Source: Asterochloris sp. CNOR1
Lineage: Eukaryota > Chlorophyta > Trebouxiophyceae > Trebouxiales > Trebouxiaceae
DNA length: 64,000 nt
Direction of reading: 5' to 3'
Assembly: GCA_963969365.1 (NCBI GenBank)
Contig: OZ017751.1
Coordinates: 2,914,001 to 2,978,000 of the forward strand
The translations under genes were made by a program, and so were the position numbers. The stretch's first letter is position 1; the number at the start of each line of letters is the position of its first letter. Positions 56,201-64,000 of this stretch are shown piece after piece. The notes under the pieces were generated by a model. The model was not told the DNA's origin, searched no databases, and saw only the letters and a program-made list of their open reading frames with translations.

Positions 56201-59200
56201 TGGTCGCGCTGCTACTGCACCGGCGGCCAGAGCAGGTGAGTGTGCGTAGATTGCTTCACGGCAGGCGGTTGATGCAGGCGTTGTGGGCCAGACTGCTGCA
56301 ATGCAGCCTGCCCACGCTGTGTGCAGGTCTCGCTGCAGCAGCAGATGGCAGTGCAGCCAAGTGCGCCCTGCAGATCAAACCTCATGTCGAGCATCAGTTT
56401 GCAGCTGTTTGCCACAGGCTGACTGTTGCCGTGCACACATCCCTGCAGCAGGTGGCTGTCGCAGCCAACCTTGCCCTGAAGCTCAAAACCTTGTGCACAG
56501 CCACGTTACATGCATGTACACTGTCATGCACATCTCTGCAAGGTGACCACTGTCCTGGGGTTCGGGTGTCCTGCATATCGTGGCCAGCAGACCCTTCCTG
56601 TGTGCAGGCATCCCTCCAGCAGTTGCCCAGCGCAGCCAAGCGTGCCCTGCACCTTAAGCCTCACGCAGAGGAGGTGGATGCAGAGGAGCAGGCCCAGGCA
56701 GCGCTGTCCGTCGTCCTTGAGGAGGCTCTGCCGGTGAGCTTAAATGTTCAGGGCATGCTGCTGTGGGTCTGCGTGGACCACTGATGAAGTTTCAGGACTG
56801 GAGGCATCCTCTACAGTCCTGTTTCAGGAGTCGGCGGCCAGCTGACCTTGGAGCGTCCATGCCGGTGTATGGGGCTGCTCTGCAACAAGATTGATTAGCA
56901 ATGGAAGGCAGATGCGACACATGTTGGGCATATGCGATAGCCCTGTCATACAGGTCCTGCAGTTCAGGAGTGCCCGCTTCAGGCCATTGTCCAAATGCTG
57001 AACTGCTTCATAAATGCTGAACCAGCTTGTATCTACATATTTTGGCCATGCCAAAGTGCACGTCAGGCTGGCATGCACCTTCAAGTTGCTGATCAACCAT
57101 TCGTCTATGCTACCCCGTCAGTGGAACATGTTGGTCTGGAAGGCCTTGCAGCTCACATATGTCTTTTGCAGCCCTTGGGAGGCTGACAGGAGGCTGGCAT
57201 GATGACAGGCTTCTGCACTGCGCTGCAGGCGGCTGCTCGGCTACAGGCAGAGACCGTGCTGGGGGCATGCAGCAGCATTGGCAGCCAGGGGGTCCTGAGC
57301 GCCTGGCTGCCTGCACACCTGCCCGACCTGCTGAGCGCCATGCCCAGCAATGGCCGCGGTAAGCCCTGGGTCCCTGCAGCCTTGGGCAGTCACTTCAAAA
57401 CAGCTAACATGACGGCAACGCAGAGGACTACGCAGAGGACTGTGGCATCAGTGATGCTGTCTGTGCAGCAGCAGTGCATCTCTCCTGTCAGCAGCTGTCA
57501 CAGGTCCATGCCATGCAGCAGCAGGCGTGTAGGCGGCAGCTGTTTCTCTGATCCGCCTCATGTTGACCTGGCTTGACTCGCCCCTTACGCCTCTCAGAAC
57601 AAGGACGGTAAGGGCGCGTCACTGATGTCTTGGCTCTGCGTCCCCCTGATCAGGCATTCCACGGAAAAGCAGTGTGCTGGAGGCTCAGCAAGTGGGCTGA
57701 CAGGTGTTGCAATCTCCACCGCAGCAGCGCCCCATGCAGAGTGGCATCGCTTCTGAGCTCTCACAGATTGGGCACAATTATGCGGCATCCCCTTCACTGC
57801 TGGCCCCATGCTGCACAGAGTGACCTGCATCGCCTATGCTGCCCAGGTCTTTTGTGAACAGATGCTCTTGGTTTGATCTGCACAATGGCACATCAAGTTG
57901 ACATATCAGGTGCTGTGCAGGCCCGTCTGTGTCCTGCAGTGCACCAGGCCTTGGGGACAGCTGATTCTGCACACTGCCCTGACACCCCTGTGTTCAATCG
58001 GCCTCTCCTTTGTTCAGTATCTAGTACCGCACCGAAAGCAACATCTCATGTGCTGTGCAGGCCCCGCCATCCTGCACATCCTGTGCGCACCAGTGCCTCG
58101 GTGGGGGAGCACTGAGCACGGCTGACACCCCCTGCTGAGCTCTCGGCTGCGCTGCAGCGCTCCTGGACAGAGATGACTCTGACATGGCATGTCCTGCAGG
58201 CCCCTCGATAGTGCAGCGCCCCGTGCGGGATGACAACGCCTCTGTAGGAGAGCACCTCCTGCTTGGCTTTGCGGCCGCGCTGCAGACGCAGCCCACCTGC
58301 TGGTGGGTGGCAGCAGCCTACCTTGCGTGGTGCCCCACGCATGGGGAACAGACGCTGGCGGAGCTTCTCACCCACGTGCCTATCCAGGCGGTGAGTAAAT
58401 TAAGTGGGAAGCTGCTTCGGGCAGCTGAGATCCAGGCTTGAAGAGTGGCGCTGGCGCAGCTGCTCACCACTGTGCCCATCCCAAGCTGCAAGTGAGCTAC
58501 CTGAGGTACATGTTCCTGACTCCCAAGGCTAGGTCGGGCAGTTCGCAGCAGTCTGTTTGCCAGCAAGATCTTGCAGGTAGGCTGTACAGGGGCGGCCTGT
58601 AGCCGTGCTGGCACTGCTGCAGCTGACTGCTGCTTTCATCTTTTTGGAGCTTTGCACATGCCCTGCATGATGACGACCGCTAAGCCGCGTCTGGGCAATT
58701 CCTTTAAATTTGCAACAGCTTGCTGTTGACATGCCTTCAAATGTGTGTCACATGCACAATGAGGCCTCGCCAGCTCATCAGCTGGCTCATTGCCTCCACT
58801 GCGTATGTCACAAATTTCAGCACAGTCCAGTACCTCAGCAAGCACGTGCTGATCTGTAAAGTGATGGCTGCCCAGTCCACCAGGTGTGCCTTCTGCCACT
58901 GCTGGCCTGTGTCCTCTGCACTGTGGCCTCTGCTGTGCAGGAGGACGACCGCCTGGCCCGCAAGGTGGTGCACTGCTGCCACCGTTATGGGCTGAGGAAT
59001 GCAGCGCGCACAGTCTGCCGCCAGATGGGAGCGCGCTGCTTCCAGGAGGGGCGGCCAGCTGCAGCCCTGCAGTGGTTCCTGGAAGGTGGGGCAGCACAGA
59101 CAGTCTGCCAATGGGATTGCTGAGGAGGGGGGGATGCGCAGATGGCTTGCCTGGGTGCATCAGCAGTGGCCGTCAAAGGTGGGCTGCGCAACCCAGGAGG

Positions 59201-61149
59201 GGTACTCAGCTGCAGGCCTGCAGTGGATTCTTGAGGGTGGGAGGTGCTATGTTGAGACAGGGCACATTCACATGAGGTCAACATTACACAGACAGGTGGC
59301 CAGCCAGACAGCAGCTCTGCCTCAAGGGTGAGACTTACTCCACGAAGGTCGCCATCGCCTGCTGGCACCAGATTGAGGCTTAGGTCTGTGTCTCCACGTG
59401 CCCATCCGCCGCCCTGCACTCTCCTAGATAATCGAGCTTCACAACATCCACATAGCCCAGCACAGCTCAGTTCATGTTGTTTGTTATCTCGTCTTCTGCG
59501 ATCAGCCTTCTGAACTCGCTCAGATCTGAAGGCTTGCTGCTCACCCTAGCTGTCAATACGTTTCTGGAATGAGAGAGTCTGATTGCAGCTTTCTGCCACC
59601 AGATTGAATGCAGTGCTGCTTGCATGCCATGCCAGACCTACATCAGGCAGTCCAGGCACTGCAGCCCATGCAGCCTGAGCATTTGCTTGCAGGTGCTGTG
59701 TCTGCATGCAGCACCTACCTTGATCCTGGGAACATCAGCAACGCTGCCCTGGCCATCTGGTGGTCTACCTGCATGCAGCTCCAGACCTGGTGCTGGCACC
59801 GCCTGTGGGCGTGCCCTGAAGCATGACCTCAGCTGCCTGCACGCTGGCTGCACCGCTTGGACTGCCACGTGTCATGCATACATCAGCAGCGCTGCCATAG
59901 CCTGTGCAAGCTCAGATCTGCTGCTATGTGTGCTTGCAGCCCCAGATCTCGACCAGGCAGTCCAAGTGATGCAGCCAATTGTGCAGGTCGCTGAGAACAT
60001 GCTGCGGGACACTACCACAGGTGAGGCCAGCACCAGGTTGCGAACTGGGATACACACCTGTTATGTCGCTGCCATGCCCTGTTGTTATCCGCATGCTGTC
60101 AGCAGAGACCATGTTGCGGGATGCATTGAAGTAAAACGTCGGCATTCCCATTCCTGTGTAAGAATATGGAGTCTGCTGGCTGACCTTGCTGACAAGAGGA
60201 ACTCAGTTGCCACCTGCATTGCCGGCATCCACATCATGCTGAGAGCTTCTAGCGATGCCTCTTTGCCTGCGCCTCACAGCTGCGCGCCATGTCTGGCTGT
60301 GCTTGTGACGCCCGTCCGCTGGGTTTGAAGCAGCACCTGCTTCACAGTGCAGCTCTGCTGCTGCAGGGGTCTCAGAGATGCCTGCTCTGGCCAGTCTGGA
60401 GAGTCTCCTGATGAGCACAGCTGACCAGCCAGGGCAGGGCCCGCCCTGGCAGGCAGCACCAGGCTCTGCATATCCAATCACCTTCTTGCTGGGTGTGCTA
60501 CACCTGCAGCAGGCGCTGGTCAGCTGGCAGGCGACACAGGCTCAGGTGAAGTGTTCGATCCCAAGGGTTGCCCAACATGTGACTTGTGACCTGTACAAGA
60601 GAGGCACAGGGGCCTGTGCACTCCTGCTTATGCCACTCCAGTCTGCAGTCCGACTTGCCTGGCTGTGCTCACTGCTCTGCTCTGTGTTTGTGCAGCTTGC
60701 AGCATCTGCTGACTGCACTGTGATGCCTGCAGGAATCTGCCTCTCAAGTGCAGGCTGCTGTTGTCGAACTGGTGCTGCGACGATATGCGCCAAAGCAGCT
60801 GTGGCCGTACATCTTGTTTCATGTCATTCCAGTTTTGGAGACAACACACGCTTCATTCTTCAGTCATGCGGACATAGAGGCATTGCTGGCGTCACTGCAG
60901 GTAAGACAGCCAGCCTTTGCCTTGCCACACAATTATAGAGGGCACAAATCCTGCAGGTTGCTGCGGTGAGAGATAAAAGGTTCTGCCATGGATGTGCAGG
61001 AGGCAGCCTTTGAGCTGGAACAGAAAAGTGTGAGGTCTACGGAGCACACAGTGTTGATGACTGTCCGCCTTGCCCTGGCCCGTAGCAGCGCCCAAGCACA
61101 CATGACAGAGTGCCGGCATCTCAAAAGTGCTCACGCTATCGTAACTTGA
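53290..61149 (+). CDS. Nucleoporin NUP85 (Nup75), Y-complex subunit
   Basis: Alpha-helical scaffold protein of the Nup107-160 (Y) complex of the nuclear pore. Exons: about 53360-53404, then 53594-53741, 54558-54806, 55453-55568, 56043-56235, 56608-56733, 57229-57358, 58200-58390, 58941-59085, 59940-60020, 60367-60545, 60733-60900 and 61000-61149, all phase-matched, roughly 640 aa; the first exon is tentative. The best family signature is HPSLW-like spacing in LLLGFAAAL...CWWVAAAYLAWCPTHGEQTLAELLTHVPIQ, followed by KVVHCCHRYGLRNAARTVCRQMGARCFQEGRPAAALQWFLE, which is the Nup85 crown helix pair. Upstream helices include GYWQLIHLTAALGM and GHWLQALVALLLHRRPEQ. Many of its introns contain decayed junction copies. 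It ends 68 bp from the convergent ALIX gene. Confidence 0.9.
53845..54075. repeat. 104-bp tandem repeat, two copies plus a partial third
   Basis: CACACCTCTG starts at 53851, 53955 and 54059. The first two units are nearly identical through GCACTGCCAGTGTGGTGCC, CAGCTGACAGCAAAGCGCAG and TTCTTGACTGGGGCTG; the third stops matching after about 20 bp. High identity points to a recent event. It sits in an intron of NUP85. Confidence 0.93.
54285..54557 (+). repeat. Two decayed copies of a NUP85 exon start
   Basis: Exon 54558 begins, after CTCTGCAG, with GACATTGCGCTGTGGCTGCG...GAGAGGGCGCTGGTGCCAGA. Upstream copies read GACATGCCCTCTGGCTTCAA...GAGAGCGCTGGTGCAAG (from 54311) and GATCCCTCCATGTGGCTGCA...GAAGAGCACTACTGCACGAG (from 54421). 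Each copy keeps a TGCAG acceptor in front. Spacing is about 110-140 bp. Confidence 0.9.
55569..55665 (+). repeat. Decayed copy of a NUP85 exon end and donor
   Basis: ACCGAGCAGGCCTGCACGGC...GCATGCCAGGTGGG (55604-55653) copies ACCGAGCAGGCCTGCACAGA...ACATGCCAGGTGGG at the end of exon 55453-55568, including the splice donor. Offset about 80 bp. Confidence 0.9.
55925..56042 (+). repeat. Possible decayed copy of a NUP85 exon start
   Basis: GAAGAAGGCCAGCTGAAGAA...GCGCTGCCTATGTGGG (around 55948-55985) resembles GAGTGCAGCCAGCTGAAGCA...GCTGCTGCCAGGGTGGG in exon 56043-56235, about 110 bp further on. Weaker than the neighbours. Confidence 0.6.
56315..56607 (+). repeat. Two decayed copies of a NUP85 exon start
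   Basis: The exon entry at 56601 (TGTGCAG then GCATCCCTCCAGCAGTTGCC and GCAGCCAAGCGTGCCCTGCA) is echoed at 56320 (GTGCAGGTCTCGCTGCAGCA, GCAGCCAAGTGCGCCCTGCA) and at 56431 (GTGCACACATCCCTGCAGCA, GCAGCCAACCTTGCCCTGAA). Periods are about 111 and 170 bp. The AG acceptor survives in the first copy only. Confidence 0.9.
57905..58199 (+). repeat. Decayed copies of a NUP85 exon start
   Basis: Before exon 58200 (CCTGCAG|GCCCCTCGATAG, later GCCTCTGTAGGAGAGCACCT and GCGGCCGCGCTGCAG) lie GTGCTGTGCAGGCCCGTCTG (57909) and GTGCTGTGCAGGCCCCGCCA (58051). The second continues with GTGCCTCGGTGGGGGAGCAC and CTCGGCTGCGCTGCAG, following the order of the exon. Confidence 0.78.
59086..59245 (+). repeat. Decayed copy of a NUP85 exon end and donor
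   Basis: GGAGGGGTACTCAGCTGCAG then GCCTGCAGTGGATTCTTGAG and GGTGGG (59193-59240) copies GGAGGGGCGGCCAGCTGCAG then CCCTGCAGTGGTTCCTGGAA and GGTGGG at 59046-59090, crossing the splice donor. Offset about 147 bp. Confidence 0.9.
59615..59939 (+). repeat. Decayed copies of a NUP85 exon start
   Basis: Exon 59940 starts CCCCAGATCTCGACCAGGCA then GTCCAAGTGATGCAGCCAAT. At 59632 the intron has GCCAGACCTACATCAGGCAG then TCCAGGCACTGCAGCCCATG; a second, shorter match (CAGCTCCAGACCTGGTGC) lies near 59775. Confidence 0.85.
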
Positions 61150-61217
61150 TACTTGAAAACGAAACGCAAATGAAACACTTGAGGGCTGCAATGTATGAGG
61201 GGTGCGCGCTGCACCCT

Positions 61218-64000
61218 TCAACGTCGTCCCCAAAGTGGGTTGGAAGAGCTTGGGGGAGGCGGCTGTGACTGCCCACCCTGCTGGCCGGCTGCCGGATTTG
61301 TGAAGGAACCTCCAGGTGCAGGGCTGTAGCCTGGCAGGGAGTTCTGCTGATGACCAGGAGGGCCCTGAGCATAGCCTGGCTGCTGTTGTCCATAGGGGCT
61401 CTGCTGCCCATACGGATTGTGCTGCTGCGCATACGGATTCTGTTGCTGACCGGGCTGCTGGTAGTACTGTGGCGTGGGAGGGGGATACTGGTGGGCAGCC
61501 TGCTGTGAGGCAGGGTATTGCTGCGGCGCCGGCCCGCCATACCCTCGCGCTGGGGCCATCCATGCTGCAGGAGGCCCAGTCGGTGGCGGCTGTGACGCCT
61601 GCACCCGCAGCAGGCCACACCTGAGAAACACGCTAGGCTGCCCCAGGGCGGCTGCCAGGGTTTCCGCCTGCCCAGTCCTTGGCAACATGTTGCAGTGCCA
61701 TGTACGAACATGCAACGACAGCATCACCTGCTGCCACTTCATTGCCTTGCGAGCCAGCTCATGTTGTGCACAGTGCTGCCAGCAGCAGGAGATGCAGGAG
61801 CCCACCTGATAGCCAGCAGGAGGTGGGTAGTTCTGCGCCTGAGGGGGGCCGCCCTGGTGCTGCCCCTGCAGAAGCAGGCGAGGTGGGTGCTCTCAGGGCA
61901 GTCAGGCTCAGACGGCTGCTCATGTGGCACATCTGCGCTGCTGAGGATTTAGCACCCCTCACATTCAGCACTGCTCTGCTGTCATGATCAAGGCGACCCA
62001 CTGCTGCTGCCCTGCCATCCATCTTTGAGAACGTTTCCTGGCAGTGTCAGTGCTCTGTGAAGTCAATGAACAGCGCCCACCTGCTGCTGGTGCCCTGCCA
62101 GCGTCATCTGCGCCATGCGCCGCGCCTGCTCGCTGGCCTCCCTCTGCTGCCGCACCTCATCACTGTTCTGCCTGATGTCCTCAATGAGGTCATCCCTGCA
62201 GGGCAACATCAGAACATTTGCAGGGAAATTTAGTTGTGTTTGGTGCCTTGATTAAGGATGACCCTGCAGGGCTCAACAGGCGCAAGGTCAGAGACAACGT
62301 AATCACTGCAGGTTGACAGGCATCCCACAGACTCAGGCCCAAGCAGCTGAGCGGCTTTGCTGCTGGAATGCTGCCAGACATCAAGTCTCTAGGGCCAATG
62401 CTGGCCTGCACAGCTGTCCATTTAGCTTCAGATTCAGCAAAGCCCACCTCCTGCTATTTGGCATGATTGTTGGGATGACACGAGAGACACCTCAAGCACA
62501 CAGCACCCACTGACCTCTGCAGCTGGTGCATGCGCACAGCAGTCACACCCCTGCAGGTCCCGCTCACCTCTGCTGCATTGCGAATGAGGCAGAGCTCCCA
62601 CAGCTACTGCCCACGCCGACACAACAACTTACACCACAGAAGTGCACCTTGAGCAGTCCCATCCAACCCCAGCCCCCCTACCATCTGAGAGCCCCGCTGA
62701 TGCGTTGTGCAGCACTCACACCCCTTCCTGAGGCCCCTGCCTACCTCTGCAGCTTGCGCGTGAGGCAGTAGTCCCCTGCTTGCTGCCCCAGCGCTTGGAT
62801 GGCCTCCTGCAGGCTCATGTAGAAGCGCAGGCCCTCGCTGAAGTTGTCGCGCATCTCCTTAAACAGGACCACCTTGCCGCGCATGCCCCCTGCCGCCCCC
62901 TGCAGGCAGCATGAGTGCTAAAAGTATGGGATGGCGTGGGCGCACAGTGTGCAGGCTGCGGCCCCACCAGCCCCTGCAGCCAGGCCTGCAGCTTTGCAAG
63001 GGCCACCTTGCCGCACATTCACTTCGCTGAGACCTGCAGGTAGCAGATGTGCATATCTGGGGATGTTTGTTGTGCAACAGCAGGCAGCTGCGCAAGGTAT
63101 GCTGGTTGTAATGCAGGGGCTCGCCGTTGAGGCCCTCCACCACTCCCAACAGGCAGCATGACAACAAGGTTTTGAATTGACACAGACAGCCCATTTTGTG
63201 CAAAGGCAGGGATGCAACTGCACAGGTTGGTGTAAGCGACAGGGGCCCGCAGCCAGCAGACGATGGGCCTGCAGGTCTACGCATGCTTTACAGGAAAATG
63301 TCATCAAGGGTTTGCAGCGTTGCGGGAGGGGGGCAGCTGCATGCCTTGGCAACATTGCAAAACAGCTGAGCTGGCTTCAGCTGCAGGGGCACACGGGTGA
63401 GAGGGCTCCCTTGCAGCAATGAACCTGGCAGGCTACGATGTGGGGCAGATCAGTACGACACCTCGTGCGGACTCCTGCTCGTGCAAGACCACCCCTGTGC
63501 TGCATCACTCCTCACAGCACGCAGAGGAAAGGGGATAAGACTGACAAAGATGACAGACCCAACACGCCCAGCGCCACTCCCTGATGCACCGCAAAAAGCA
63601 TGCAGACCAGCACAGATAGGACCATGACGGTGACGAACCTCACAGGCCTGGCGCCACTCCCTGAAGCCGAAAGCCTGCCGATAGGCCAGCGTGTTCTTAT
63701 TGATGATGTCCAGCAGCTCTGTCGACTTGGCCAGGTTGCTGTCTATCTGGGCCTGCAGGGCGCTGGCAACCCTTTTTATGATGATGTGGAAGCAACATGT
63801 GTTGTTTGTGGTCAGTTATGTGCAGATGCTCTGGCAGGTGGCTGACTATGAGTCAATGCTGCTGCATCATCAGGGCTGGCACTTGGGGAGCAGCCCATCA
63901 CAAGACGAGGTTTGATAAAAGGAAGAAGTAGCCCAACTGACTTCTTTGCTCAGCACAACATCTATGTGAGGCAGTGATATTGATTCATGCACAGCCGTCC
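61218..64000 (-). CDS. ALIX/BRO1-domain protein, C-terminal part; 5' part off the right edge
   Basis: ESCRT-associated adaptor for multivesicular-body sorting. Visible exons, 5' to 3': 63639-63752, 62745-62899, 62081-62195, 61806-61853 and 61218-61598. The V-domain coiled coil is seen as LAKSTELLDIINKNTLAYRQAF, GLRFYMSLQEAIQALGQQ and RKLQRDDLIEDIRQNSDEV, in the same order and spacing as plant ALIX. It is followed by the typical Pro/Gln/Tyr-rich tail: NYPPPAGYQ, QASQPPPTGPP, HQYPPPTPQYYQQPGQQQ, repeated NPYAQQ/NPYGQQ/SPYGQQ units, ending NPLWGRR at TGA 61218. The N-terminal BRO1 domain should lie beyond 64000; the last 250 bp of the window showed no clear exon. Confidence 0.88.
62500..62744 (-). 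repeat. Decayed copies of an ALIX exon end
   Basis: Exon 62745-62899 ends (plus-strand view) CTACCTCTGCAGCTTGCGCG then TGAGGCAGTAGTCCC. The downstream intron has TCACCTCTGCTGCATTGCGA then ATGAGGCAGAGCTCCC at 62567, and TGACCTCTGCAGCTGGTGCA at 62511. Donor-like ACCT is kept in each. Confidence 0.8.
62905..63190 (-). repeat. Decayed copies of an ALIX exon start
   Basis: The start of exon 62745-62899 (plus-strand view GGACCACCTTGCCGCGCATG, then CCCTGCAGGCAGCATGAG) is echoed in the upstream intron as GGGCCACCTTGCCGCACATT at 62999 and CCCAACAGGCAGCATGACAA at 63145. Confidence 0.75.

Overview
This window is nuclear DNA of a eukaryote, most likely a green alga; a trebouxiophyte-like chlorophyte is my inference. 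Every gene is split into many short exons with short GT-AG (sometimes GC-AG) introns whose acceptors are almost always TGCAG. The set mixes plastid functions (coproporphyrinogen oxidase, a cyanobacterial-type peroxiredoxin-like protein, a DUF4336 protein) with general eukaryotic ones (tubulin cofactor D, NUP85, ALIX, fidgetin-like 1). Exon ends given here were read by eye from splice consensus, reading-frame phase and family similarity; a few may be off by a base.

Layout, left to right: (1) 1-4990, minus, type II NAD(P)H dehydrogenase whose C-terminus runs off the left edge. (2) 6664-8702, minus, an unrecognised 223-residue protein. (3) 8815-10885, plus, gamma-glutamyl hydrolase. (4) about 11282-18051, plus, fidgetin-like-1 AAA ATPase. 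(5) 18087-19235, minus, GNAT acetyltransferase. (6) to 22414, plus, Mpv17/PMP22 family protein. (7) 22857-24818, minus, peroxiredoxin-like protein. (8, 9) 25829-28154 and 29215-31503, minus, two tandem DUF3455 secreted proteins. (10) 31787-42517, minus, tubulin-folding cofactor D with at least 21 exons. (11) 42732-46863, plus, DUF4336 protein. (12) about 47069-50380, plus, coproporphyrinogen III oxidase. (13) 50718-52871, minus, WDR89/GTS1-like WD40 protein. (14) about 53290-61149, plus, NUP85. (15) 61218-64000, minus, ALIX/BRO1 protein whose 5' part lies beyond the right edge. Genes are packed tightly: head-to-head spacers can be about 110-215 bp and tail-to-tail gaps 35-70 bp.

The most unusual signal is a repeated pattern of decayed tandem copies of exon-intron junctions ('exon echoes'). 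In many introns, across seven or more genes, the intron beside an exon holds one to four degenerate direct copies of that exon's end together with its splice site, spaced about 75-190 bp. The copies lie on the intron side, so the coding frame is untouched. This looks like introns growing by tandem duplication across splice junctions followed by decay. A second pattern is a set of six GC-AG introns, all with donor CAG|GCAAG, each supported by protein continuity across the junction.

I saw no rRNA or CRISPR array and no intact transposon or virus-like element. I did not screen systematically for tRNA genes.
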